From the NCBI GenBank assembly GCA_003952965.2, contig CM025850.1:3908953-3972952 (forward strand): 64,000 nt of DNA, in the 5' to 3' direction. This DNA comes from Morella rubra (taxonomy: Eukaryota; Streptophyta; Magnoliopsida; Fagales; Myricaceae). Shown here in pieces: positions 36,335 through 48,705 of this stretch (the stretch's first letter is position 1; every line of letters begins with the position of its first letter). Position numbers and translations under genes: made by a program. The notes under the pieces are model-generated. The model made no database searches, had not been told where the DNA came from, and was given only the letters and a program-made list of their open reading frames with translations.

Positions 36335-37194
36335 TTTATAACTAGAAACTGAAGATTTTCAATGGATATTTTGTCCAATTATGGATAACGAAGCTTATGA
36401 TTGTAACTTGTGAGCTCCATGATTAATGGTTGACATCAAGTCCACGATACAAACAAAATAGGAGGGGGCGGGCCTAAGCGCTAGTGGTTGTAAATCTGTG
36501 CTACTATGGCACGGCAGAGAAGATGCGTATCTTTGGAGGAAACGGTAAATGGACTTTAAAAAGCCATATCGTTTGGAGTTTAGTCCTGAAAACCTGTGAA
36601 GATTCCATTGCTGGTGCTCTAAGAGTCTTAACACCTTTTTTTCTCTAAGACCAATGCATAGACTTTACTGGCTCTAGGTAACAAGTCTTGTAGAAGAGCC
36701 GAGAGCGACATCTTTTGTTGTTTAGCACTAAAACAGCAAGAGCTACTTTCGATTTTTTTTTTTCTTTTTAATGATCTGTCAGGATGCGTATAAAGCTACT
36801 TTCGAAACCAAGAGCTCTCTGGGCAAATGTTAGGACAGTTTAAGGTATCAACTTGATTTAAACTTAGCTCCACCTCATAAGTTGAAATTGCAGTTCTATT
36901 ACGTCCTTGGAACCAGACAGAGAAAATTAGGCTGTCCCAATAGTCGGTCATACCATTAGGTTGTCGACTTCGTATTATTAATAAAACAGCATTATCTTTG
37001 GAAAACAAAAAGGTTTGTTTAACGATGGAACATTAGAAGAAAAATCCAATGTGAAACAAAATTGATGGAAAGAAAATATGGTGACGCGGGCAGCTGGTTG
37101 GTGCAGCGGATGGGGCAGTCATCCCACCCCTCATCCCCTCATTATCCATCAGAAGAGAAATCTTCAGCACTGACTCACTTGGCGTTGTTAAGTC

Positions 37195-38556
37195 CAGGGC
37201 TGCAAGATCGGAAATCCGGTCCTACTAAAATAAAGGACCAGATCGGACCACTTATAAGTGGTCCGGTCCGGTCTGCTGTTAAGCGGTCCGGAGTAGTCCA
37301 GATCGGTTTCAATTTTTTTTCCATTTTTTCATTTTTTTTTCCCATTTTCAACACACATTTTTTAATTTGAGATTAAAAAAAAAATGTGAACTCCTACCAT
37401 AGTTTGCTCATTAATTAAAAATGTGAATTGATTTAATAGAGTGAATTCATTTATTAAACACAAAAAATGTAAATTCATTTAATCCCTTACCATAGTTTGC
37501 TTATTAATTTAATTTCATTTAAAAACTATAGATGTAAAACTTGACTTAAAGATAAAGACTTAAAAATATAATTCATTTAAGTTTGATTTGTGAATTGACT
37601 TAAAAATTCATTTAACTTTATTATAATTTGCTCATTAATTTAAATATGTGAATATTTAAAGATTTGAAAATTTGAATTCATTTAAAGACTTAAAAATATG
37701 AATTCATTTAACTCTTACCATAGTTTGCTTATTAATTTAATGTGAATTCATTTAAAGACTTAAAAATGTGAATTCATTTAACTTAACTCCTACTATAGTT
37801 TGTTCATTAATTTAAATATGTAAATTCATTTAAAGATTGTAGATGTGAATTCATTTAAATCTTAAAAATGTGAATCATTTAACTACTACTATTGTTTTCA
37901 TTAATTTAAATATTTGAATTCATTTAAAGTTAAATATGTAAATTTATTTAAAGACTTAAAATATGAATTCATTTTACTACCATAGTTTGCTTATTAATTT
38001 AAAAATTGAATTCATTTAAAGACTTAAATATTTGCTCCAACTTAATTTAAATATGTGAATTTATTTAAAGATTTGAAAATTTGAATTTATTTAAAGACTT
38101 AAAAATGTGAATTCATTTAACTCCTACCCTACTATAGTTTATTAATTTAAAAATATGAATTCATTAAACTAAAGCATGAATATAAATAAAACTACCACAA
38201 TATATATTTTATAAATAAGATATAACATACAATTCCTATTTAAGTTGAAAAAATTGCTAGTATTATTTCTAAATGATTATTGAATTGTAAAGTTAACGTA
38301 AAAAATGAATGATTTTATTGATTTTGATTGACTATGAGTTTTAAGATAATAAAAGCCTGCATTCTGTTTTTTTTTAAAAAAAAAAAAAATTATATAATGC
38401 GGTCGGTCCGGTCCAGACCGCATTTTTAAAAACCCTAGACTAGACCGGACCGCATTATCCGGTTTATAAAATCCGGTCCGGATTTAATTTGCAAAAACCA
38501 CAAAACCGGTCCGGTTTTGCGGTCCTGGGTCTGCGGTCCGGTTTTGATCACCCCTA
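37195..38556. mobile_element. hAT non-autonomous element, long right-arm form
   Basis: 1362 bp. It begins CAGGGCTGCAAGATCGGAAA and ends GGTTTTGATCACCCCTA. Target duplication is GTTAAGTC (37187-37194) and GTCAAGTC (38557-38564), matching 7/8. GC-rich subterminal zones carry many GGTCCGGTCCG-type motifs. The AT-rich interior is a degenerate array of units around ATGTGAATTCATTTAAAGA and TAGTTTGCT(T/C)ATTAATTTAA. There is no transposase frame, so it would need a hAT transposase from elsewhere. The left arm keeps only 302 bp at the same site. Confidence 0.88.
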
Positions 38557-39173
38557 GTCAAGTCAAGACAGACAAGGGCCAACAGTACAGACAACGATTC
38601 CGTTGAAGAGATACCAAATAAAATTGAAACGGGATTCGGCTTATTCAGAATTATGCACATCCAAAAGGTCATGCATTTATCGGAGCAGACTCTCTCCCTC
38701 GTTTATCCCTGCATCCAAACAACAGCTCGAGGTAGCAAGCCAATAATTTCAGCGCTTTGTAGTTTATTGACTAAAAAGAGAAGCATATCTGCCAGAATTC
38801 CCTGTTCCCAAACAGATTGAAATTATTCATTTCAGACAAAGCTTAGTATATCAATTTACGAGAAAATACACATAAATATCAATAGAAAATTTCCTTTTTG
38901 ACCAATCCAGAACCCATACCCTTTTACCGGATCTCTGGATTCTTTTCGCCTGCATATCCCTCTTCTGCAAATAAATTGATTAGGACATCCAGGCAAGCCA
39001 TGTGGAGTTGTCGATGCGCGATCTCATGCTGAAGGTGATCAAATCATCATTTTTCCTTTTTTATCACGACTCTACCGTAAAGAGCTGGGACCAGCCACAA
39101 ATGAAAATGCTGGCGCGTAAATATCAGGTTTCGCCTGCCTAAACTAGCAAAAAAGGAAAATAGGAGTGAAGTC

Positions 39174-42100
39174 TCATCTCAAGGATTTCCAAGCCTTGCA
39201 CATTTTGTTGGCAAGGTATTTGGCAGCCTTTACACCACCAACAGTTACTACACCGGAGACAGCCTGCCTTGCACTTGAAACCATGACTTTTCGCTGCAGA
39301 ACCTTCCGCATGCAATTTGCAGCCTCTTCTCTTGAGCCAATTGAAACTTCATGTATAATTCGACCTTCAATTTTGATGTTAGAAAGGTGTGATTATCTAC
39401 TCACTTGTGCAACTATTGCTAATTATACATGACATCAACATTAAATGGCATCCCATATCCAAGGTTTTCAAATAAAAATGGGGTGCAGAAAGGCATAATG
39501 GGTGTAGATGACTAGTGAGAAAATGATAGGATCTATCTGATTTTTCACAAACAATAGTTCAGCATGAATATACAACAGATATATTGAAGTTCATACCAAA
39601 TTCGCTCAGCCTTTTCTTCTCTCCTAGCTTCATGCCCATTTGGCTTCTGATATTTGGAGGAAGGGAATTAACAAGAGAGCGAGCTAGTGATAAGCTGCAA
39701 TCCTGTTCTAAAAAGTAAAAAAGGCATTTAAACTATGGAACAGACTATGGAAATGAGAATATTATCTATGCATATTTTGATATCTCTCTGCATGAATTCA
39801 AAAAAAAAAAAAAAAAGACAGACATTTACTTCAGGAAATTGACATTGAGCTGGAGACAAAATATCATAATTTTAAAAAACTAAGCACTTTTCAGAAGCTC
39901 AAACTAGAATATAGCTTCAAGTAATGAATCATTGAGTACTCGATTAACTACTTTTTTACTTAATGCTGGAATTTCAACTGCTTCATGGAGATGAGGGCAC
40001 AAAAGACAAAAAGCACTGCAAATATCTGGTTTGCAAAGAAACATCATTGATTCCCCGTAACGAATAGGCTAGCTCCCAGCAAAACGTTTATACTACTTCT
40101 TACATAACCATTGCTTGCCTTAGGAGGACTACACTAGGAAAAGGAGTCGAAACTTATTTGCTCAACTTTAACAGTACTTCATGGCTGAGTTCAAGGACCC
40201 AAACATATGTGTTTCATTAAGCAGCTTGATGAGGTTAAAATATTCAGGGCTCTCTAGAATATGACTTGAGAAATCAAAGAAAACATATATAATCAACTTT
40301 TAGTTCAGAACTTGAGGATCTAACAGACCTGAGAAATATGTGTTTGATGAGTTCCAGATGACGTGAGTCTCAACAACTCTTTCGACTCATACTCTTCGAG
40401 AAATGGCTTATACCTTGACTGGAATAACCCAAATTGCCCCTGTACAATCTTCTTCACCTGGGTAGGTTATATTCGTGAACAACTGTACTTTCATAATAAC
40501 AAATGACTTTTTCCTAGACAATGTTCCTCCTTTTGCCAAGGAAGTGCCTTACAAATTATAACTTGCAATAATATTCTGATAATAAGTAGCAATTAAAAGA
40601 TATAATTAAAAAAAAAATAGGAACCTAACAAGAAGTTGTTACAACAGAAACAAGTGAGGACGTGGAGGCTAAAAATTAGCACAGAAGAAAGTCCTGTAGG
40701 AATAGTTAAACTCTATACTCTGTCTTGCATAGAAATAGTTAAACTCTAGAACTTGTTTCCGGCAAAAAATCAACCACTTAAAGTAGTCCTTAAGTTTGGT
40801 GATTTAGTAACAAATTTATTACAAATCAAAGAAACATATAATTCTACCTGATTTACCATGTATATGCAAAGAATCGGGCAAGAATGACAATGCTAATACT
40901 ATGAAAGACTAGAAGCAGTTTCCCACTGAATATCTTTTTGAGCTTTGTCTTTTGAGCTTTACCTTATTTCTGTCCTCTGCAAAAAGCATACGCAAATTGC
41001 CCGTGTAAGAGAGGCCACATATTTTGGCATATAGATCCTCCTGCAAGAACAAATTAGTATGAATTGTGGTAATTCCACAGTGATCAAAGACTGAAGAATG
41101 AGCAAACCTCAGTGAACTTCGGTGGCAAAAGGAGTAGTGAAGCAGAAATTGCAGCCCTCAAATTAGCAGAATTTACTTTTTCTATATCCAGATTATCCAC
41201 GAGAATACAAACCTATAAGAACATATTGAAACTTCCTTGAGATTCAGATATCAAAGAAACTAATCAGAAAGACCATGTTTATGACCACAGACCCAGACTA
41301 TGACGAAAATTCAATGCAGAGGAAGTTTAAGACAGCCAACACAAGCAATTTAGAAGAAGAGACATTATAGGACATCAGCAGCAGACAGAAAGAGTACCTA
41401 TTAATTTGATCTTATAAAGACACTATATGAGTCAAAACCTCTATATTGACATATTTATGCAGGATTGAAATGGAACCCAGGACGTGCAGACGCCACTAAA
41501 CAATGAATCACACAATGCCGGGAGTCAACAACAGCAAAAATATTTACTTAATTGATGAAAAGGAACGAATGTGATAAGGCCAAAAGATTTCTCGCCCAGC
41601 TACTTTTTAATTTTTTTATTTCTCCTTTGGAAAGGTAAGTTGGACCTGAAAACATTTTGAAATTATTAATATCATCTTTGCAATATGTTCTCCTAGGCAG
41701 CCTATAATGATGGATTGACATAAAAACGTTAGGTAGAAAGTAGATGTCCTGTTGGCAATAATACGGCTTTGTTGCAATATCTCAAGGCAAAGAAATGAAT
41801 TGGAGACAGAGAAAAAAAAGAGGAAGTTTCCAAAAGCACTAATAGCTAGGACATACCGGCTTCTGTAAACGACCACTCAAGTAGAATCTCTCCCAATTTA
41901 TTATGTCCTGAATCCAGTCATGCATTCAAACGACCCCATATTTGAGCATCTGTTAAATGTGCTTATATGAGACAATTGCAGGAAATTATTCGGAGGACAG
42001 TACATGCCCTATCAGGACGTAAGTCAAATTTTAAATGCACATAAAATGCTAACAGATACTGTAAAATGCTCACACAGTCACAGACACAGCTCTTGAGTTC

Positions 42101-43056
42101 AGCAATTGAATGGTCAATACCTTGTTATTCCAACTGACAAAAGGGTTGAAGTGTACTCCTACACCAATTTCGTCTGCAATTTCAGTGATCTAACACAACG
42201 AACCAACATGTAGCATCAATAAAGTGAGACCAAAACCTAACACATAGATAGAGAGAGAGAGAGAGAGCAAACCAGTTTTGCTCCGCCAAGGTGCGCTAAC
42301 CATGAGGCATAGTGATTTTTGTTCATTTTTAGATTCTGGATTGGGAACGAGTAATGTTAAATTCAGAGGAAATATCAACAGACTTTGTTCCTTGCAAGGA
42401 AATATGCAGAAAGGGCTCAAATTTAAAACTTACCTGCGAATGCCATTGCTCTGGATTTGATACTCCAAGAATGTAATCTACCACGGTTGACTAGAGTGCA
42501 AAAATTCATTAGTCCAAAGCAAGAAAAAAGAAAAAGAACGAACAAAAACAACGGTTGCATTCAGGAAGAGCGAAAGTAAGTAAAAAGGAAAGAACAAAGT
42601 AAAACCTTGTCAACATTGTTTGGATGAAGAGCTGAGCCATAGACGCAGCAGAATTCTACGGGGGGGAGAACCTTCAGAAAACTTTGAAAGTCGGCTTTAT
42701 CCATCACGACACCAGCAACTCCGAATAGGAGTTTATTCTGCCAAAAAAAAGAAAAAAAAAAAAACACACAATCACAAGCAAACATACATATGAGACCCCT
42801 CACACCTAAGTCTTAGACGCTGAAGAGGAACTGTTTCAAACAGCTGAACTGCAAAAGCGAAGAAGTTCCGCTGGCTTTTCGCATTATAAACTTTCGTATA
42901 TATGATTTCAGCGCGAACGGTTTAAACACAAACTTACACGTTATTTTCTGCTACGAAGGATTCAAAGGGTTTGGGGCTTAGCAGATTACTTCGAGTTAGT
43001 TCAGCGGCGGAGGTTAAAGAAGTCATTTCGTAGTGATGAGGATCAGATGGCGTCAT
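39174..43056 (-). pseudogene. TAM41: TAM41, right-arm copy with a nonsense codon
   Basis: All coding exons of the left copy are present with matching lengths where checked (exon 2 at 42606-42737, exon 6 at 41857-41949, last exon at 39174-39364), and the splice borders I examined are kept. The first exon from ATG at 43056 is open here, unlike the left arm. However, exon 6 has TGA at 41936-41938 where the left arm has CGA, cutting the protein after YGVV, ahead of MHD. In exon 8 the conserved LSYMGDLRM reads LSYTGNLRM. The copy also lacks upstream DNA beyond about 110 bp. It is most likely a recent pseudogene. Because the exon-6 change is a single C-to-T, resequencing could show whether it is fixed. 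Confidence 0.88.
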
Positions 43057-43165
43057 TTTGTTAGAGAGGCGAAGCGACCCGCCGTTACTGCCAAGGAGAG
43101 TATATATATATTATCAGATGAAAGATGATAGCTGCGTTTTTTCAATTATTTTTGGGTTGATAGAG

Positions 43166-43314
43166 GTACTCACACCGTATTTCGTTTTTTTTTTTTTCTA
43201 GGCAAATTTAAGCGGACCCAACCTGCGGGAAGGGGGATTCGACCCCGATCTAGCCCTCCCCAAACGAAGGAGGGCCAATAGAGCTACAGTTCATTGGCAA
43301 TGTACCTATTTCTA
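43166..43314. other. Short unassigned stretch between palindrome and MULE
   Basis: A T-run, then about 130 bp containing GGGATTCGACCCCG, close to a pol III B box (GGTTCGANNCC with one mismatch). It might be the tail of a tRNA-derived SINE, but no A box or clear end is visible. Confidence 0.3.
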
Positions 43315-43687
43315 GGCTTAATTACACCAGAGGTCCCTGAGGTATTGAGTTGTGACAAAATAGTCCTTGAGGTATCATTTTCGACAAATCAGTCCCTGTG
43401 GTCACCCTTGTTGTTAAAAATAGGTCCCTCCGTCCATTAGTCGTTAAACAACTAACGGAGGATGCTGACGTGTCAATTTTTTACACGTCAGCAGCCAATA
43501 ATAAGAGGACACGCGTCCCACTAATCTTAATCAGCGCCACATATGATTTTCCCCTAATTTAGAAGCCCAACTCAGCAAATGCTGTAACTTTGTTTTTCTC
43601 CGCAGCAAATTCTTTGTAACTTTAACACGTAAACAACAAAAATAAAAAGAATTCTCTGTGATGTTAATAGTTAAACAAGCCTAAAAA
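43315..43687 (+). repeat. Left terminal inverted repeat of the MULE
   Basis: 373 bp starting GGCTTAATTACACCAGAGG and ending near AACAAGCCTAAAAAC. It matches the reverse complement of 49871-50242 with only scattered differences (roughly 20 by eye), and includes GACGTGTCAATTTTTTACA and the ACACG(C/T)GTCCCACTAATCTT block. It probably holds the transposase promoter. Confidence 0.92.
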
Positions 43688-43934
43688 CAAAAAGATGAAA
43701 TTATAACGTTAACACTTAAACAAAGAAGACAAAAGAAACGTTCTTTCGTCCCATACCCCACCACCCACCGATACCCACACAAAAACCCTAACTGTCACAA
43801 AGCCAACGAATACGATCGGCTCCATCAATCTGATTACTGAACGTTCTACCTTTTAGCTTCCGTGTGCTTAGTTTGGGTTTTCTCCCTTTGCCCAGTAAGT
43901 ATTTCTCTCTTCAACATATAGCTTTGGGTGTACA

Positions 43935-44066
43935 GATCTTTATTGGGTTATGTTGAAGCACGTGAGGGTACAAATCAGTTTGGGTTATTTCTCTCCGTTT
44001 GCAGTTTGGCTTCCACGTTTGCTCAGTTTGAGCTGATCTTTATTGGGTTATGTTGAAGCACGTGAG
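43935..44066 (+). repeat. Exact 32-bp direct repeat in the MULE 5' leader
   Basis: The 32 bases at 43935-43966 (starting GATCTTTATTGGGTTATG) recur without change at 44035-44066, exactly 100 bp later. A second tandem pattern, about 37 bp per unit around CTGAATTT(C/T)GGTATGAATA, lies at 44432-44524. Both are in the transcribed leader ahead of the transposase start. Confidence 0.85.
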
Positions 44067-44576
44067 TGATGATTTGAATCATATCCCCTTTATTGGGTCC
44101 CTTGAAAGTGGAATCAGTTTATTATACCCATATATTTGTCGGCATATTTGTGATTGGCAGCGGGTGAGGTGTAACAAATCAATAACTAATAAAATAAAGA
44201 AACCTTACAGTGGGAGATAGAGAGAGGGTGCATGTGTTATTGTCCTTTTTTTGTCTTGCTGCTGTAAATTTGTTTGACTTTTATTTGGCCATGTTATTTT
44301 CAGGTGGTCCCAAAAGTGGGATACACGACATACAATTTAGTCCCTAGGGTTTTGAATGGTTGTTAGTGACACATTTATTAGTCCTTGAGGTTTTGTCATA
44401 TATGTCGAAACTTATATTTTAAACAATGCGATGCTGAATTTCGGTATGAATATTCAAGCAATGCATGTCTGAATTTTGGTATGAATATTCAAGCAATGTA
44501 ATTCTGAATTTTGGTATGAATATTATTGTTGTACACTCGTAGCTTAGTAAACTAGTCTATTTTGTTTTTGTCAGGT

Positions 44577-47500
44577 ATGGTTCACATATATGTACATCAT
44601 ACTGGAATATTGAGTTTGGTGGAAAGAGTACATTGGGGGTGAGGTGCGATACTTGGGAAATCTAGATCCTGACTATATTTCGGCGCTTGTAATCAAGAAT
44701 TTCGTAAGCAAGTACATTGGATTTCAGAATGTACTTAGATTAGCTTGCAAGTTTGAAGAGAGCCCTGGTCTGATGGGCTCACATATATTGCTAGTGATGC
44801 TGATTCAGTAGAGTTAATAAATCGTATTCGGGAGGAGAAGCGACACACGCTCCATATCTATGTGGAGCACGGAGTTGATGTGCCGGTCCTCGTGGTGGAA
44901 GATGAGCCTCCTACTTATGGTATTATAAATTGCTTTTAAGTTGTTTTTCGACTATATTTTATGACCTAAGATTTATTATTTATTTGCTTTTACTTAGTTG
45001 GTTTTTAATTAGGTTTTACATTTTTATGATATTGTAGATGGAGAAGGAGCTGCTGGTGTTGGTGCAAATGACGAATATGTTTAACGAAGAAATGGCAGGT
45101 GGTGTGCCTTTTGATATAGAGGAGGAAGACGAAAGTGGGAGTGAGAGTGAAGGTTTGATTGAAGAGAACCTAAGTGACATTGAGCCTAACTGATGGAGAG
45201 GAGCCAGAATTGTGGCCGGAGCTGATGGGGACAATATTGATGAACTCACCAGGGCCAACTCCATGTCTTGGTTCGGTTGGTCCCGGTATTAGTAGGGATG
45301 TTGAGGATGTACAAGAGGATGATGGTTTAACTGACGAAGTGGAGTCTGTAGATGAGGAAGTTGGGTCAGAAGGGGAAGAGGAAGCAGTACTCGCAATTAC
45401 AAAGAGTTTAATGAAAAAGATTTGGAGACAAAGAAGAAAATAAGATTTGAGAAGCTCTTGAGGTTTAGGGACTTGGCACAATTTAAGTGGGCTCTAAAAC
45501 AATTCAGTATTGAAAATGGGTTCGAGTACCTTTACAAAAAAAACGACAAGAAACGGGTGACTGCAGTGTGCAAGAGTCCACAATGTACATGGAGGATCCA
45601 TGTTTCTGAGACAAATGAGAGGGGTTCTATGGCTGTCAAGACTTACAGAGCCATACACAATTGTGGTACTCACTACAAGAACAAGTCCGTAAACCCTGCA
45701 TGGATTGCTCAACAATACTTGAAGATGGTAAGGGATACTCCAAATCTTTCACCAGGGGCACTTATAGAACAAATTCGTAGAGATTGGATGGTAGGGGTCT
45801 CGAAGCATACAGCTTACCGAGCTTTGCGGATAGCCCTTGAAATGATAAATGGTAAGCATGCCGATCAATATAAGTATTGCCGTGATTATGCTGCCGCCGT
45901 CACAACCAAGAATCCTTGGAGTTGGGTTAAAATCAGTAAGAATGGGGATTTTTTTGAGCGGATGTACGTCCGACTAGAAGCATGCAAGAGGGGATTCTTG
46001 GCAGGTTGCAGACCCGTCATCTCAGTGGATGCTTGCCACTTGAAGGGCCCATTTGGCGGGCAATTGTTTTGTGCGGTGGGGAAGGATGCAAATGACGATA
46101 TGTTTCCCATCGCCTATGCTTTATGTGGCAACGAATGTCGAGCGTCTTGGACATGGTTTTTGGAAATGCTTCTTGACGACGTCGGTACAGAAGATCAACG
46201 TCGATGGTGTTCACTTCCGATCGCCAAAAGGTATATATTTTTGTCACTTTAAATACTGTCAAATACGAGTCAATAAATTCTGTCACATTATACAAACAAA
46301 GAAATTTTTTGTTAAGAAATTTTTGTACATCATTAATAAAGATGCAGAATTTTATTTCGTGACCTCATAGTGGTGCTCATTATTTATGTAGGGATTACTT
46401 GATGCATTGAACTACCTTGTGCCTCATAACGAGCATAGGTATTGCTTGAAGCACTTACACGCGAATTTGAAGAGCCATGGGTGGAAAGGACAATCATTTA
46501 AGGATGCTCTATTCGCTTGTGCGAAAAATCAACTACTGTAGAGGGTTTTAGGATACATATGAAGAGTGAGTTGAGCCCAGATTGTCATAGATATCTTGAC
46601 TTAATCCCTCCCAATTCATGGTCACAGCATGCATTCACCACACATGCGAAGAGCGATTTGCTTGTGAATAGCATCGCAGAAACGTTCAACGCCTGGGTGC
46701 TCGAGGCAAGAGACAAGCCTGTATTGACCATGCTTGAGACGATAAGGAGGATGCTTATGAACCGTTTTCGTGTTAAACAGGAAGGTCTCAAAGATGCTAA
46801 GTTTGATATTGCCCCAAGATTCAAACAAAGCTTGAGCGTGCCAAGAGTGATGGAAGACACTTTATTTGTCGATGGGGTAATGGGATAGAGTTCGAGGTTG
46901 ATCACCACACGGAGGATCGGAGGATTGTGAATATTCGAGATAAGAGTTGTAGCTGCGGTAGATGGCATTGAGAGGCATTCCATGCCCGCACGCCGTATCA
47001 GCAATATACTTTACACGGCATGAGCCCGAGCAGTATGTGCATGACTTACTTCCGGTTAGAGGCATATACTCGATGTTATGGATTAAACATCGAGGCAATA
47101 CCAGGCCCAAATGCTTGGCCCTGCATTTCTGAAGATATTATATTGCCTCCACAAATTCAGCGGAGGCCCGGTAGACCAAGGAAGGTAAGGAGACGTGCCA
47201 AGGATGAGCCACCCCCACCTGGCCACGCCGTGTCTCGCCGAGGATACATCACAAGATGCGGCACATGTGGGGCTCGGGGTCACAATGCCCGAAAATGTCA
47301 TCTTCCTCTAAGGGCTGACTGACGCATTTATCCTAAGAAGCCTAGTAAGAAAAAGGATGCAAACTCGGAACAGGTACTCGAATGTAACATTTATGTTAGG
47401 CTTAGAGAGTTACTTTCTATAAGATGTGTTTAAAAGATGAATTCGAAAATATTGTATTGATGTTGCTTTTTTGGGTGTACAGCAGCAAGGGGTAGGGACA

Positions 47501-47895
47501 TCCACAAAGAAATAAAAAAGAAAGGTAAATGTTCAGTTCAGTTATAATTTTGTATGTACAAAATGGATTCTGAATGTTTGGATATGGTGTGTTAGGATAA
47601 GGGCAATGAGAATAACAAAGAAGCGGGCAGGAAGCGAAAGAAGAACGGAGGAGTAAGTTGCTAAGTGTCTATTTTGTGAATATTTTGCCTATTTTGGGTG
47701 TTTCGATGTTGATACATTGTGAATATTTTGTCTATTGTTTAGGAAGACGGCGCGGAGACATCTAGAGATGGCGCTAGGAGGAATGCTCAAGTCCAGGACA
47801 ATCGCCCAGACCAACATATGTCTCAACCTGTGCGTGGTGTGCAAAATCAAGGTGAAGGAAGTGGAAGTCGGCCTGTAACGAGAAGCACCCAGTGA
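44577..47895 (+). pseudogene. MuDR-type transposase, multi-exon, lightly broken
   Basis: Domain order is that of plant MULE transposases. There is an N-terminal PB1-like segment (MVHIYVHH, YIGGEVRYLGNLDPDY, then THLHIYVEHGVD-like), an intron at about 44920-45036, an acidic stretch, and a DNA-binding domain with FRDLAQFKWALKQF and CKSPQCTWRIH (45450-45700). The MULE catalytic domain follows, with VISVDACHLKGPFGGQL, VGKDANDDMFPIAYAL and SWTWFLEML (46010-46180). An intron lies at 46230-46391, interrupting a TSDRQK|GLLDALNYL motif. Then come HRYCLKHLHANLK, a SWIM finger (CSCGRWH...PCPHA), a CCHC knuckle (CGTCGARGHNARKC) and short C-terminal exons to TGA at 47895. Lesions: frameshifts near 44640, 45080, 46210 and 46540, a stop in the SWIM finger and a TGA after LPLRAD. 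Not functional as read. Confidence 0.88.
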
Positions 47896-48705
47896 AGACA
47901 GATGACTGATCACCCTTTTTGTGGAAAATAGAATCCCTTTTTGATGTAGTTGTATTTTGTTTACTGGAGATTATGATATGTAGATGTACAAAGATGTCTG
48001 TGCTATTTTGTTGGCTGGAAAGTAAGAGCTAATTTGTTGGCTAGAAAGTAGGAGTTGTAGTTTCAAACTTTGGTGTTACATGATAACTCTGTGATTGTTG
48101 ATACAGAAGAATTGCACAATTTCCAGAATGCTGCATGTCTCCTAAGTTATAATGTTGTAGTGAAAATAAATATATATACTCGATTTTTTCTTTACAGAGG
48201 CAAACTCCAATCAATCCTCTTGAGTTAAGGGACAACACGTAGCCTACAAAAAAGAAAAAGTAAAAAGTAGACTGGATACAAATATAAAACCCAGTGAACC
48301 AACCTTCATTATAAAACTTATCTTGCACTGTAGTTTTATCTATAGCAGTTGTACTTTTTAATTAGTATTGAGATAGGTAAATTAAGAGTTTATCTTCTTT
48401 TATCCATTTTTATGGGACAGCAACACTTTATGACCTAATATCTTGCTATCAATGTTTGTGAGAAATTAAATGGTATGTTTTGGACTAAACATATCTCGGT
48501 CTCCTCTTAATCGGACTACAGCAAAAGACATCCATTCCCAATTGCAATTTGAGACATTACAACATTGCAAAACAGACATTACAATTTGAGACAGCATGTG
48601 CCCAATTGCCAAAACAAACATTACAACAATTTCATAAATGTCAGTTACATTAGTCCACAACGATACTCCAAGTTTTACAGTCATTGATAATTGCCAAAAC
48701 AGTCA

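Larger units (their letters stand above)
32935..43165 (-). repeat. Right arm of the 19.6-kb palindrome
   Basis: Reverse complement of 23535-32660. It is about 1.1 kb longer, and 1060 bp of this is the longer hAT element. The outer end is near 43165, about 110 bp upstream of the TAM41 first-exon ATG, so the right TAM41 copy lacks the upstream region present at 23045-23535. A short unrelated stretch and then the Mutator-like element follow. Confidence 0.93.

Noticed and set aside
37380-38180. Possible CRISPR array or satellite (repeated ATTCATTTAAAGA units)
   Set aside because: Units and spacings are degenerate, and the whole run lies inside a hAT element with target duplication in a eukaryotic genome.
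43166-43314. Possible tRNA gene or SINE (GGGATTCGACCCCG, B-box like)
   Set aside because: No A box, no cloverleaf and no discernible ends; kept only as an unassigned stretch.
45174-45443. Plus-strand acidic frame ahead of the main transposase frame
   Set aside because: Not a separate gene: it is the acidic linker of the MULE transposase, read partly out of frame because of an indel near 45080.
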